Below, one piece after another: positions 23,248-31,924 of a stretch of DNA of 64,000 bases. The notes under the pieces were generated by a model that saw nothing but the letters and a program-made list of their open reading frames with translations, made no database searches and was not told the origin of the DNA. Made by a program: the position numbers and the translations under genes. Source of the stretch: Motiliproteus sp965230185 (GTDB taxonomy: Bacteria; Pseudomonadota; Gammaproteobacteria; Pseudomonadales; Balneatricaceae); NCBI GenBank assembly GCA_965230185.1, contig OZ245995.1:372001-436000 (forward strand), in the 5' to 3' direction. Positions within the stretch are counted from its first letter, which is position 1; each line of letters begins with the position of its first letter.

Positions 23248-24159
23248 TCAGCGACTCGGCTCTGAAGTCATGCCGTTGCCAGCAGGCTCTGATCGCGGTG
23301 CCGCACTGCTGCGGTAAGCAATGCTGACGCTGACGGCGACCAGGGTAAAGCCGAGCCAGTCCACCACTGTGGGCAACTGATCGAACAGCGGCCATGCCAC
23401 CAGCGCCGCAGCCACCGGTACCCCGTAGAAGACCGATGCAACCTGGCTGGCGGTCTGGTACCTGAGCATCAGATACAGCAGGCTCAGCGCGCCGATGGAT
23501 ACGCCGATGCTCATCCACGCCAGCGCCGTGATAAATTCCGGATTCCAATGGATTTCCCGGCTTTCGAACAGGTACGCCAGCAGCCACATCACCAGCGCCG
23601 AACCGAGTGCCTGCACCAGTCCGCCTGTCACCAGCTCCATATCGGCGCAATGGCGTTTCTGCAGCAGCTGGCCGAAAGTCAGGCCCAGCAGTCCGAGAAT
23701 CGCCCAGCTCAGGCTGTAGCCGCTGATGCCGTCGGTCGCCAGCCCGTCGGCGACCACCACCGTGACGCCGATAATGCCAAGAGCCAGTCCGAACCAGTGT
23801 CGTTTCGGTACGCACTCTGCCAGCAGCTTACCGGCCAGCACCGTGACGCAGAGCGGTTGCAGGGCAATGATCAGCGCCGCCACCGCCGGTTTCATTCCGA
23901 GCCAGAGGGCGTAGAACACGCCCACCGAAAACACGCCCTGCAGCAACAGGCCGCTGATCGCCAGCCAGCCGATATTTCGGGGCCAGCGACTTCTGAATAT
24001 CAGTGACACGACAGCCAGAACGGCTGCCGCCAGCGCAAAGCGCAGGGCCAGAAAGCTGAAAGGCTCGGCATGGGGCAGTCCGAGCCGTGCGCCGACAAAG
24101 CCGGAGCCGTAGATAGCAACAAACAGAAAGGGCAGTAGCTGAGTGCTGAACAGTTTCAT
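23248..24159 (-). CDS. DMT superfamily (EamA) exporter
   Basis: A 303-residue membrane protein with ten predicted helices in two EamA repeats: MKLFSTQLLPFLFVAIYGSGFVGARLGLPHAEPFSFLALRF opens the first, and SWAILGLLGLTFGQLLQKR the second. Such proteins usually export small metabolites or amino acids. The start is chosen at the ATG with GGAGGAGG just upstream, 93 bases inside the longest frame, which would run through the operator. The tetR gene lies immediately upstream on the same strand, and an operator-like palindrome between them matches one before tetR, so this exporter is very likely the TetR target. Confidence 0.85.
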   Translation of the reverse strand: MKLFSTQLLPFLFVAIYGSGFVGARLGLPHAEPFSFLALRFALAAAVLAVVSLIFRSRWPRNIGWLAISGLLLQGVFSVGVFYALWLGMKPAVAALIIALQPLCVTVLAGKLLAECVPKRHWFGLALGIIGVTVVVADGLATDGISGYSLSWAILGLLGLTFGQLLQKRHCADMELVTGGLVQALGSALVMWLLAYLFESREIHWNPEFITALAWMSIGVSIGALSLLYLMLRYQTASQVASVFYGVPVAAALVAWPLFDQLPTVVDWLGFTLVAVSVSIAYRSSAAPRSEPAGNGMTSEPSR

Positions 24160-24193
24160 AAAGCCTCCTCCAGGATCTTTGTAGTCATTATGT

Positions 24194-24207
24194 ACATACC
24201 AGTAGGT
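24194..24207 (-). promoter_or_regulatory. TetR operator in front of the DMT exporter gene
   Basis: ACATACCAGTAGGT, a 14-bp imperfect palindrome, lies 35 to 48 bases upstream of the exporter start. It differs in one base from 24865-24878, upstream of the tetR gene; identity extends over the following ACAAT. Two such near-identical sites flanking a regulator gene are the expected operator arrangement. Confidence 0.65.
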
Positions 24208-24254
24208 ACAATATTGAGGTAATAAAAACCGGCTTGTCGCCGGTCTCTGCAAAA

Positions 24255-24827
24255 TCAGCTCTTAACGGTAGCAACGCTGCGGATCAGCGCTGTGATGCCC
24301 CGACAGGCTTCCGTGACCGCCTCGCCATCACCCAGCCCACGGCTGAGCACAAAGCCGCCCTGCAGTGTGCTGATCAGCGTACTGGTCAGCTGATGAGGAT
24401 CGACCGAGGGTGGCAGCTCTCCCTGCCGTTGTGCCGTAGTCAGCAGTTGTTCGATACGCTCGCTCAGGTGGCTGAAATAGCGCCTGATGGGGACACGCAG
24501 CTGCGCATCCTCCAGCGACGGATCCTGGGCGATACGGCCGATTCGGCAGCCTTTAAGGCCGTCACGGGGTTGCAGCAGGTAGCGGTCCAGTTTATCCAGC
24601 CAGTGCTCGTCGGCGCTGAAGATGGCATCCGCTTCCGCGATCAGTTCATCGGCACGATCCTCCATGGCGGCGATCGCCAGCTCCTTCTTACCCTTAAAGT
24701 GATGATAGAAGCTGCCCTTACCTGCGCCGCTGCGCTCCAGTACCTGGTTGGGGCTGGTGGCGTCGTAGCCCCGTTCCCATAACAGTTCTTTCATACTACT
24801 GACCAGCTGGTTTCGGGTGTCAGTCAT
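24255..24827 (-). CDS. TetR family transcriptional regulator
   Basis: A 190-residue regulator. The N-terminal helix-turn-helix covers about 8-55, with SPNQVLERSGAGKGSFYHHFKGKKELAIAA as the recognition region. The C-terminal ligand-binding domain is divergent; it carries a LKGCRIGRIAQDPS segment similar to regulators of electrophile or quaternary-compound exporters. It probably represses itself and the DMT exporter gene, given matching palindromes upstream of both. No obvious ribosome site lies directly upstream, so the start is reasonable but not certain. Confidence 0.88.
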   Translation of the reverse strand: MTDTRNQLVSSMKELLWERGYDATSPNQVLERSGAGKGSFYHHFKGKKELAIAAMEDRADELIAEADAIFSADEHWLDKLDRYLLQPRDGLKGCRIGRIAQDPSLEDAQLRVPIRRYFSHLSERIEQLLTTAQRQGELPPSVDPHQLTSTLISTLQGGFVLSRGLGDGEAVTEACRGITALIRSVATVKS

Positions 24828-24864
24828 CGTCGTTCCACAGTGAGTGATGATTCAGAAGTTCTTA

Positions 24865-24878
24865 ACATACTAGTAGGT
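24865..24878 (-). promoter_or_regulatory. TetR operator in front of tetR
   Basis: ACATACTAGTAGGT centres on the palindromic CTAG with half-sites ACATA/TAGGT and lies 38 to 51 bases upstream of the tetR start. One mismatch separates it from 24194-24207. Probable autoregulatory site. Confidence 0.65.
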
Positions 24879-25154
24879 ACAATCGTGTTCTGCAAGCAGG
24901 ATCTGATGACATCCGGTTGCTGGCCCCGGGGGCTCTCAGTGTTGGTCGGGGATCTGATCGCTGCCCTGCCCGGGGGCGGGAACAGCTGAAAAACGAAGTA
25001 GAGAAGAGAGTCTGAGTCGTTTATCGGCCAGGGGACTTCAGTTCCAGGTAGCGATGAATACCCCCTCAGCCGTGGAGATCCGGAGGCATCAGAGATACCA
25101 GATGGGCGCTGAATTATCGGTAAGGCCGCGTCTGCTGCGGCTGCGGAATTGCTC
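24879..25154. other. Intergenic region between tetR and the nirD terminator
   Basis: No gene, repeat or convincing RNA structure apart from the tetR operator at its left and the nirD terminator at its right. A GC-rich CCCGGGGGC occurs twice (around 24928 and 24969), without a clear meaning. Confidence 0.4.
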
Positions 25155-25201
25155 TGAAAACAGCGGGCTCCGGTGATTACACTCCACCGGCGCCCGCTGT
25201 T
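25155..25201 (-). terminator. Rho-independent terminator of nirBD
   Basis: AACAGCGGGC-T-CCGGTG (25159-25175) pairs with CACCGG-C-GCCCGCTGTT (25185-25201), a 17-position stem with one mismatch. On the minus strand it is followed by TTTTCAG. It lies 10 bases after the nirD stop. Confidence 0.8.
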
Positions 25202-25211
25202 CAGACGGGGT

Positions 25212-25535
25212 CTAAGCCGCCACCTCAACCCGTCCGCCAAGCTGCCGCACGTTATAGGTGGGCACTTTCAGGCTTTCGTCTTCCTGGCAGATGCCGGTAT
25301 CCAGATCGTAATGGTGCTTGTACAGCGGCGAGGTAACGTTGACGCTGCCGCCGAGCTGGGCAATCAGTCCCCGCGACAGCACATTGGCCTTGCCGGCGGG
25401 GTCATAGTTGTCGATGGCGTACAGCCGATCCTCTTTTTCGATGCGGAAGATCGCCACCTGTTTGCCATTCACCAGGGCGCAGACGCCGGTGTTGGGGGCG
25501 ATATCTTGCAGATGGCAGACATGAGTCCAGTGCAT
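25212..25535 (-). CDS. nirD: Nitrite reductase (NADH) small subunit NirD
   Basis: A 107-residue Rieske-fold protein without the iron-sulfur ligands, as usual for NirD: DIAPNTGVCALVNGKQVAIFRI, then YAIDNYDPAGKANVLSRGLI and SPLYKHHYDLDTGICQED. It is the small partner of NirB in the cytoplasmic assimilatory NAD(P)H nitrite reductase. It starts 35 bp after nirB with a good SD and ends at a strong terminator. In several pseudomonads the assimilatory nitrate reductase gene follows nirD; here it does not. Confidence 0.95.
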   Translation of the reverse strand: MHWTHVCHLQDIAPNTGVCALVNGKQVAIFRIEKEDRLYAIDNYDPAGKANVLSRGLIAQLGGSVNVTSPLYKHHYDLDTGICQEDESLKVPTYNVRQLGGRVEVAA

Positions 25536-25570
25536 TGTGTAGTCCTCTGATCGGTAATTCCGGTGGCTGA

Positions 25571-28123
25571 TTAGCTGGCTCTGGCAATCAGCTCTGTTTT
25601 TTCCTCTTCCGTTGCCGGCCGGATCTGTTCACGCTCGGTCACGAACCGGACGTTACTGTCCACCTGAGAGGAGTTGATAAAGTGCTTGAAGCGCTTCAGC
25701 TTCTGCTTGTCGTTGAGGGTGGCGGCCCATTCACATTCGTAGGCTTCCAGTACCCCGGCCATCTCGATTTCCAGCTCCTCACCCATCTCCAGGCTGTCTT
25801 TGACAATCACCTGCTTCAGGTAGTCGAGACCGCCTTCCATGTTGTCGAGCCAGACCGAGGTGCGCTGCAACCGGTCGGCGGTGCGCACGTAATACATCAG
25901 GAAGCGGTCGATCATTCGGATCAGCGATTCCTTATCCAGCTCAGTGGCCAGCAGGTCGGCGTGACGGGGCTTCATACCGCCATTACCGCAGACATAGAGG
26001 TTCCAGCCTTTCTCGGTGGCGATAACGCCAACGTCTTTGCTCTGGGCCTCGGCACACTCGCGGGTGCAGCCGGAGACGGCAAACTTCAGCTTGTGGGGCG
26101 AGCGCAGACCCTTGTAACGGTTCTCCAGTTCGATGGCGAGACCGGCACTGTCGTCGACTCCGTAGCGGCACCAGGTGCTGCCGACACAGGACTTAACGGT
26201 ACGGACCGATTTACCGTAGGCGTGACCGGTTTCGAAGCCGGCATCCACCAGCCGTTTCCAGATCAGCGGCAGCTCATGAAGCTGTGCGCCGAACAGGTCG
26301 ACCCGCTGGCCCCCGGTGATCTTGGTGTAGAGGTTGAAGTCTCGGGCGACCTCGCCGAGGGTGATCAGCTTTTCGGGGGTGATTTCACCGCCGGCGACCC
26401 GGGGTACCACCGAGTAGGTGCCGTCCTTCTGCATATTGGCGAGAAAGATATCGTTAGTATCCTGGAGGCCGATATGCTCGTCTTTGAGCACATAGTCGTT
26501 CCAGTGGCTGGCCAGCATCGAGCCCACTGCCGGCTTACAGATCTCGCAGCCGTATCCGGTGCCGTGACGTTCCAGCAGCTCGTTGAAGGTGCGGATCTTC
26601 TCCACCCGGATCAGATCGAACAGCTCGTGACGGGTGTAGGGGAAGTGTTCGCAAAGGTCGGTGTTGACCTCCATGCCGAGACTGGCCAGTTCGGCGTTCA
26701 GCACCTGGCCCACCAGCGCGCTGCAGCCACCACAGCCGGCGGCGGCGCCGGTCTCACTCTTGAGGCTGCCGAGATCGTGGCAACCGGCGGCCACCGCATC
26801 GGCCAGCTGACCTTTGCTGACGTCATAGCAGGAGCAGATCTGGGCGCTCTCCGGCAGGGCATCGACGCCGAGGCCGGAGGCGGCGGAACCGTCGCTGGCA
26901 GGCAGGATCAGCGATTCCGGGTTGGCGGGCAGATCGATACCGTTCAGGGCCAGCTGCAGCAGCTGACCGTATTCGCCGGCGTCTCCCACCAGTACCGCGC
27001 CGATCAGCTTCTTACCGTCGCTGCTGACCACGATCTTCTTATAGATCTGATTGGGTTCGTCGTACCAGGTGTAGCTCTGGCTGCCGGGGGTGGTGCCCTG
27101 GGCATCACCGATGCTGGCGACATCGACGCCCATCAGCTTCAGCTTGGTGCTCATGTCGGCGCCGGTAAAGGCGTACAACTCACCGGATTCGGCGTACTGC
27201 TCGATCAGGTGGCCGGCGGCGACCTTGGCCATCTGATAGCCGGGAGCCACCAGGCCGAAGATGCGGTTGTTCCAGAGCGCACATTCGCCGATGGCGTAGA
27301 TATCGGGATCGGAAGTCTGGCACTGATTGTTGATGACGATACCGCCGCGCTCGCCGATCTCCAGGCCCGAGGAGCGGGCCAGTTCATCCTGGGGACGGAT
27401 GCCGGCGGAGAAGATAATCAGATCGGTCTCCAGCTGCTCACCGTCGCCAAATTCCATGCGGTGCAGGTGCTTTTTGCCATCGACAATGCCGCTGGTGGCG
27501 GTGGAGCAGTGGACGCCGACACCCAGCTCTTCGATCTTGGTGCGGAGCAGGGCGCCGCCGCCTTCATCCACCTGCACGCTCATAAGCCGGGGGGCGAACT
27601 CGACGACATGGGCCTCCAGGCCGAGGTCGAGCACCGCTTTGGCCGCTTCCAGTCCCAGCAGACCGCCACCGACCACGGCGCCGACCCGGGAGGATTTGGC
27701 GGCTTCGGCGATGGCTTCCAGGTCTTCGATGGTGCGGTAGACGAAGCAGTTTTTACGGTCATTACCGGGAATCGGTGGCACAAACGGATAGGAACCGGTG
27801 GCCAGTATCAGCTTGTCGTAGCTCAGTTCGCTGCCTTTGTCGGTGCTGAGTGTTTTATCTGCAGTGTTGATAGCGGTCACTTTCTCGCCGAGATACACCT
27901 CAACGCCGCGGGACTGATAGCTGTCGAGGGTGGTCATCGCCAGATCGTCGGCACCGCTGTTGCTGAAGAATTCGGTCAGGTGAACACGATCATAGGCAAC
28001 CCGTGGCTCTTCGCTGAAGGTGACGATTTCAAACTGATCCCTGTGTTCGCTGGCCAGCAAGGCTTCGATGTACTTGTGGCCGACCATGCCGTTACCTACT
28101 ACAACAATCTTCTGCTTACTCAT
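25571..28123 (-). CDS. nirB: Nitrite reductase (NADH) large subunit NirB
   Basis: An 850-residue flavo-iron-sulfur sirohaem enzyme that reduces nitrite to ammonium by six electrons. Residues 1-290 form the FAD/NAD(P)H domain (VVVGNGMVGHKYIEALL, GAVVGGGLLGLEAAKAV). A BFD-like [2Fe-2S] region has CSCYDVSKGQLADAV and CGGC at about 425-480. The C-terminal nitrite/sulfite reductase domain carries the [4Fe-4S]-sirohaem cysteines in SCVGSTWCRYG and SGCTRECAEAQSKD. GGAGTAAACA lies before the ATG. It forms an operon with nirD and is preceded by a clear sigma-54-type promoter. Confidence 0.96.
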   Translation of the reverse strand: MSKQKIVVVGNGMVGHKYIEALLASEHRDQFEIVTFSEEPRVAYDRVHLTEFFSNSGADDLAMTTLDSYQSRGVEVYLGEKVTAINTADKTLSTDKGSELSYDKLILATGSYPFVPPIPGNDRKNCFVYRTIEDLEAIAEAAKSSRVGAVVGGGLLGLEAAKAVLDLGLEAHVVEFAPRLMSVQVDEGGGALLRTKIEELGVGVHCSTATSGIVDGKKHLHRMEFGDGEQLETDLIIFSAGIRPQDELARSSGLEIGERGGIVINNQCQTSDPDIYAIGECALWNNRIFGLVAPGYQMAKVAAGHLIEQYAESGELYAFTGADMSTKLKLMGVDVASIGDAQGTTPGSQSYTWYDEPNQIYKKIVVSSDGKKLIGAVLVGDAGEYGQLLQLALNGIDLPANPESLILPASDGSAASGLGVDALPESAQICSCYDVSKGQLADAVAAGCHDLGSLKSETGAAAGCGGCSALVGQVLNAELASLGMEVNTDLCEHFPYTRHELFDLIRVEKIRTFNELLERHGTGYGCEICKPAVGSMLASHWNDYVLKDEHIGLQDTNDIFLANMQKDGTYSVVPRVAGGEITPEKLITLGEVARDFNLYTKITGGQRVDLFGAQLHELPLIWKRLVDAGFETGHAYGKSVRTVKSCVGSTWCRYGVDDSAGLAIELENRYKGLRSPHKLKFAVSGCTRECAEAQSKDVGVIATEKGWNLYVCGNGGMKPRHADLLATELDKESLIRMIDRFLMYYVRTADRLQRTSVWLDNMEGGLDYLKQVIVKDSLEMGEELEIEMAGVLEAYECEWAATLNDKQKLKRFKHFINSSQVDSNVRFVTEREQIRPATEEEKTELIARAS

Positions 28124-28198
28124 TGTTTACTCCGGGTTTCAAATCTGAATTCCTGCGGCAGCGCTGCCAGCGGATTACCGTATAGTTAGCAGGGATCT

Positions 28199-28214
28199 AG
28201 CAGGGTCCGTGCCA
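28199..28214 (-). promoter_or_regulatory. Sigma-54 promoter of nirBD
   Basis: On the minus strand TGGCACGGACCCTGCT matches TGGCACG-N4-TTGCW with one mismatch (C for the first T of the -12 box). The predicted start near 28188 gives a ~65-base leader. It implies control by an enhancer-binding protein such as NtrC. Confidence 0.7.
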
Positions 28215-28293
28215 GTCTTTTTTGTTGTTGATTAAGTGATTGATATTAAGGTGTTTGTTTTCCTGGTTTGCGACAGGTCTGCGGTTGTTTCAG

Positions 28294-28310
28294 TGCACCA
28301 GGGCGGAGCG
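28294..28310 (-). promoter_or_regulatory. Candidate NtrC site upstream of nirB
   Basis: TGCACCAGGGCGGAGCG fits GCAC-N7-GTGC with one mismatch (GAGC), about 115 bases upstream of the predicted transcript start. A second one-mismatch match (GCAC-N7-GGGC) is at 28386-28400. The region is rich in GGTGC/GCACC, so chance matches are possible. The rest of the 463-bp gap between nirB and the kinase/phosphatase gene has no gene. Confidence 0.35.
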
Positions 28311-28586
28311 GAAGGTCTCGAAACGGGGCAGAGCCTGTGATCGTGTCGTCTCATGGTGCACTGCAATGAACAGTACTGGTGCGTTGCACCGGTGCGGGGC
28401 TGGTGGTGCCGGAGAAGCCGGGCCGGAGCCCTGAGGTTGAGATATGGATGGCGGAAGGAACGAATAGCGGAGGGAACGGCCAGGGGGCTCAGCTGGCATT
28501 CGGGGGCCGAAGGAACGGGCAGTACCGGCAGGATCCGCTCTGGCAGCGGCGGCCGGAAAACCGTGCCTGTCGCAACGCAGCTTTGC

Positions 28587-30299
28587 TCAGCTGAAAAATT
28601 GCACCAGCTGAGTGGCCAGCAGCACACCGCAGAGTCCTTTCCAGAACAGCAGCGGGTTACGCTCGATCAGCGGCTTGCTGCGTTCAAGCTGTTGAAACGC
28701 CTTGTTGGGATGGCTGAGATCGTAGAGAAACTCCGACAGGACGGGATAACGCCGTGACGGATCGGCGGCGCAGGCTTTCTGCAACGTCCCGTCGATCCAT
28801 GCCGGCAGGTCCGGTCGCAGCCGGCGGGCCGGAATCCAGCTCAATTCGGCGTAGCCCCTGATCCGATCCTCTGAGCTGCGGCGGGGCTTGTAGGGCGTCT
28901 GACCGGTCAGCATCTCGTAAGCGATCACTCCCAGTGAATAGAGGTCCGAGCAGGGTGTACCCCGTTCTCCCATCAGGTATTCCGGCGCTATATAGTTGAT
29001 CGCTCCGGCCGGGCCGCCTTCGTCCAGCGGGCTGCTGATCTCGTCGATGCCGGCAATACGGACGGTGCCGAAATCGATAATTCTGATCCGACCGTTACGG
29101 TCGATCAGGATGTTCTCCGGTTTCAGGTCCTGGTGCACCATATCCATACGGCCGAAGGCCCGAACCGCCCGGGCGATTTGCCGGATCAGGCCGCGTACCT
29201 CTTCCAGCGGCGGGCAGGGGTTGTCGGTCATCCACTGCCGCAGGGTCTGGCCGGGAATGTATTCGGCCAGATAGTAGAGAAACTGTTTGGGGCGCGAGGG
29301 CTGGCACACCTTCATTACCCCGGGGTGGTTGATGCGCTTACCGACCCACTCTTCCTTGATAAAGCCGTCCAGGTAGAGCGGGTCATCGGCGAAGTTCAGC
29401 GACGGTGCTTTGAGGGCGCAGAGGCGATTGTTTTCGTCGTCGCGGACCAGGTAGAGATGGCTGCGGGTACCGCTGAACAGCACCTCCAGCACCTCGTAGC
29501 CATCGATGCGGTTGCCGGGCTTCAGCACCGGCGGTACCGGCAGCTCGGTCAGCTTCTGGTGGGCTTCCTCCAGCGCTTCTGCCGGTAACTGGTCGACGCG
29601 TAGCAATACGCAGCTGATGTTGTCATCGCTGCCGGCGGCCAGCGCGGCCTCTACCAGCTGCCGGGCCTCGCTCTCCAGGTCGCTGCCGATCTGCTTCAGC
29701 CGCCGGCGCAGTTCGCGATCACCGAGAAATTCGTGCAGGCCGTCGGTGCTGAGCAGAAACAGATCCTGCTCCTCCAGTGGCTCCCGGCGGTAATCCACGT
29801 CGAGGTGAGTCTCCAGACCCAGCGCCCGGGTCAGCACGCTGCGGCCGTCGTAGCTGCTGCTGTGATCCCGGGTCAGTTGTTCCAGAACCCCGTCACGAAA
29901 GCGATAGATGCGGGAATCGCCGACATGCAGCAGGTGGGCGGTGGTGGACTTGGCCACCAGAGCGGAGAAGGTGGTGACCAGCGAGTTCCGGGCCCGGTCA
30001 CCGCGATTGCCGTGCTGATACAGCCAGCCGTTCAGCGCCGTCAGCACCCGGGCGGCGGCCGTTTTCACGGTCCAGGAATCGGGGGTGCTGTAGTAATCGC
30101 TGAGAAAGTGGGTCACCGAGGTCTGGCTGGCCAGCTGAGATTCCTCACTGGAGCTGACACCGTCCGCCAGGGTACAGGCGATGCCCTTCAGCTGCAGCTG
30201 GTGATCCTCGGGGGTGTGGGCGGCAAAAGCGTCCTGATTTTCAGGTTTGACGCCGGCGCTGGAGTGGCCGCCTATGGTGATCCTGAGTTGCTTCTGCAT
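28587..30299 (-). CDS. Bifunctional PP2C phosphatase and Ser/Thr protein kinase
   Basis: A 570-residue fusion. Residues 1-245 are a PP2C-type phosphatase (NQDAFAAHTPEDHQLQL, TLADGVSSSEESQ, HLLHVGDSRIYRFRDG, LLSTDGLHEFL and SDDNISCVLL, with metal-binding Asp residues). Residues ~265-530 are a Hanks-type kinase with a degenerate glycine loop (FSGTRSHLYLV), a VAIK-like ALKAP lysine, catalytic HQDLKPENILID, DFGTVRI and an APE-like APEYLMGE. A single C-terminal membrane helix (LFWKGLCGVLLATQLVQFF) anchors it. It lies 110 bp after nasA on the same strand and upstream of nirB, an arrangement also known in Pseudomonas nitrate-assimilation clusters. Its targets are unknown; control of nitrate uptake or assimilation is inferred from context. 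Confidence 0.9.
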   Translation of the reverse strand: MQKQLRITIGGHSSAGVKPENQDAFAAHTPEDHQLQLKGIACTLADGVSSSEESQLASQTSVTHFLSDYYSTPDSWTVKTAAARVLTALNGWLYQHGNRGDRARNSLVTTFSALVAKSTTAHLLHVGDSRIYRFRDGVLEQLTRDHSSSYDGRSVLTRALGLETHLDVDYRREPLEEQDLFLLSTDGLHEFLGDRELRRRLKQIGSDLESEARQLVEAALAAGSDDNISCVLLRVDQLPAEALEEAHQKLTELPVPPVLKPGNRIDGYEVLEVLFSGTRSHLYLVRDDENNRLCALKAPSLNFADDPLYLDGFIKEEWVGKRINHPGVMKVCQPSRPKQFLYYLAEYIPGQTLRQWMTDNPCPPLEEVRGLIRQIARAVRAFGRMDMVHQDLKPENILIDRNGRIRIIDFGTVRIAGIDEISSPLDEGGPAGAINYIAPEYLMGERGTPCSDLYSLGVIAYEMLTGQTPYKPRRSSEDRIRGYAELSWIPARRLRPDLPAWIDGTLQKACAADPSRRYPVLSEFLYDLSHPNKAFQQLERSKPLIERNPLLFWKGLCGVLLATQLVQFFS

Positions 30300-30409
30300 G
30301 GGCTGGTCTCTGCTGCAAGGGGGAGAATGGGCTCAGTTCTCTGAAGGCGCGCAGGCAGCAACCGCCGCGACAGCAGGACGCGGCGGTTGCTGAACGGAGC
30401 CGGCGGAGA

Positions 30410-31882
30410 TCAGGTGACGTCGATCATCTGCACGCTGCCGTCCTCCATCACTTCCGCCATCTGACCACGGGGTTCTTCCATCATCAGCAGAGTGACGAAA
30501 CCCACCACGGCGGTGGCGGCGATCACCATAAAGAAGGTGGAGTAGTCGACCAGCGACAGCACGGTCAGGTAAACCACCGCGCCGACGTTACCGTAGGCCC
30601 CGGTCATGCCGGCGATCTGGCCGGTCAGGCGGCGTTTGATCAGCGGCACGGCGGCAAATACGGCGCCTTCACCGGCCTGCACGAAGAAGGAGCAGGCCAT
30701 GGCGGCGATGACCGCCAGCGCCAGTGGCCAGGCGCTGTCGATGGTGGCCATCAGCGCGTAGCCACCGGCCAGACCGGCAGTCAGTACCAGCAGGGTGACA
30801 CGACGACCGAAGCGATCGCTCAGCCAGCCGCCGCCGGGGCGTGACACCAGGTTCATAAAGGCGTAGGCCGAGGCCAGCAGACCGGCGTAGACCATATCCA
30901 GCTCAAACACATCAGCGAAGAACAGCGGCAGCATGGAGACCACCGCCAGCTCGGAACCAAAGGTGGCGAAGTAGAGCACGTTAAGCACGGCGACCTGCTT
31001 GAACTTATAGCGATGCAGTTCCGGAACCGGCTTGATGAAAATCTCCCGGTTGATGCTCCAGGCCTTATAACAGTCGTAGACATAAAGTACTGCCAGACCT
31101 GCGTAGACGGTCAGGGCGGCGGTCTCACCGATCAGGGCTACACCGGCCGGTGACAGCTTCCAGCTCAGCAGCGCCAGCGCCGCATACATCGGGATCTTCA
31201 TCAGCAGCAGAAACAGGAAATCCCCTTTGCTGGTGACTTCCAGACCGCCGATGCGCTTGGGTTTGAAATAGGTGGAGCCCTTCGGGGTGTCGGTGACGTT
31301 GCGGTACCAGATAAAGCTGAACACCAGGCTGATCACCCCGGTCATACCGATGGCGCAGCGCCAGCCATGGTCGCCGCCGAACAGCAGCGCCAGAGTTGGC
31401 AGGGACATGGCCGCCGCAGCGGAACCGAAGTTGCCCCAGCCACCGTAGATCCCTTCGGCGGTACCCAGCTGGTTGGCCGGAAACCATTCGCTGACCATCC
31501 GGATACCCACCACGAAGCCGGCGCCCACAAATCCGAGCAGGAAGCGGGCGAGGGCGGCCTGATCAAAGTTGTCGGCGGTGGCGAAGATAAAGCAGGGGAT
31601 TGCCGACAGGAACAGGATGGCCGAATAGGTGATTCGGGGACCGTATTTATCGGTCAGCATACCGATCACAATTCGCGCCGGAATGGTCAGCGCCACGTTA
31701 AGGATCAGCAGGGTTTTCACCTGCTCCTTGCTGAGCGACAGAGACTCGGCGATGGCGCCGATCAGAGGGGCATGGTTGAACCAGACGAAGAAGGTGATAA
31801 AAAAGGCGATCCAGCTCATATGCAGGATCTTCATCTTCCCGGTAAAGGAAAGCAGACTGAACTTGTCAGATTGAACACTCAT
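30410..31882 (-). CDS. nasA: Assimilatory nitrate transporter NasA (MFS)
   Basis: A 490-residue NNP-family transporter with about 12 membrane helices: SWIAFFITFFVWFNHAPLIGAI (helix 1), LTIPARIVIGMLTDKYGPR (conserved Arg), GAGFVVGIRMVSEWFPANQLGTAEGIYGGWGNFGSAAAA (first nitrate signature), and GAYGNVGAVVYLTVLSL (second). The start is the internal ATG at 31882 (MSVQSDKF) with TGAGG upstream; the longer frame from 31924 would run into the predicted leader start. It probably imports nitrate for the assimilatory reductase and NirBD, separate from the NarK proteins of the respiratory locus. A sigma-54-type promoter lies just upstream. Confidence 0.92.
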   Translation of the reverse strand: MSVQSDKFSLLSFTGKMKILHMSWIAFFITFFVWFNHAPLIGAIAESLSLSKEQVKTLLILNVALTIPARIVIGMLTDKYGPRITYSAILFLSAIPCFIFATADNFDQAALARFLLGFVGAGFVVGIRMVSEWFPANQLGTAEGIYGGWGNFGSAAAAMSLPTLALLFGGDHGWRCAIGMTGVISLVFSFIWYRNVTDTPKGSTYFKPKRIGGLEVTSKGDFLFLLLMKIPMYAALALLSWKLSPAGVALIGETAALTVYAGLAVLYVYDCYKAWSINREIFIKPVPELHRYKFKQVAVLNVLYFATFGSELAVVSMLPLFFADVFELDMVYAGLLASAYAFMNLVSRPGGGWLSDRFGRRVTLLVLTAGLAGGYALMATIDSAWPLALAVIAAMACSFFVQAGEGAVFAAVPLIKRRLTGQIAGMTGAYGNVGAVVYLTVLSLVDYSTFFMVIAATAVVGFVTLLMMEEPRGQMAEVMEDGSVQMIDVT

Positions 31883-31924
31883 GGGGGATAAAACCTCACA
31901 ACTAAAAACTGGTGACTCCAACAC

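Noticed and set aside
25682..28189. An 835-codon plus-strand frame opposite nirB
   Set aside because: nirB on the minus strand is certain. The other frame is a compositional artefact.
28321..28400. A dense NtrC enhancer array upstream of nirB
   Set aside because: Many GGTGC and GCACC half-sites occur, but most are wrongly spaced. Only the matches at 28294-28310 and 28386-28400 keep the N7 spacing, so I listed only the better one as weak.
28232..28627. A 131-codon minus-strand frame upstream of nirB
   Set aside because: It covers the nirB regulatory region, is Pro/Ser/Arg-rich without a domain, and overlaps the candidate NtrC sites.
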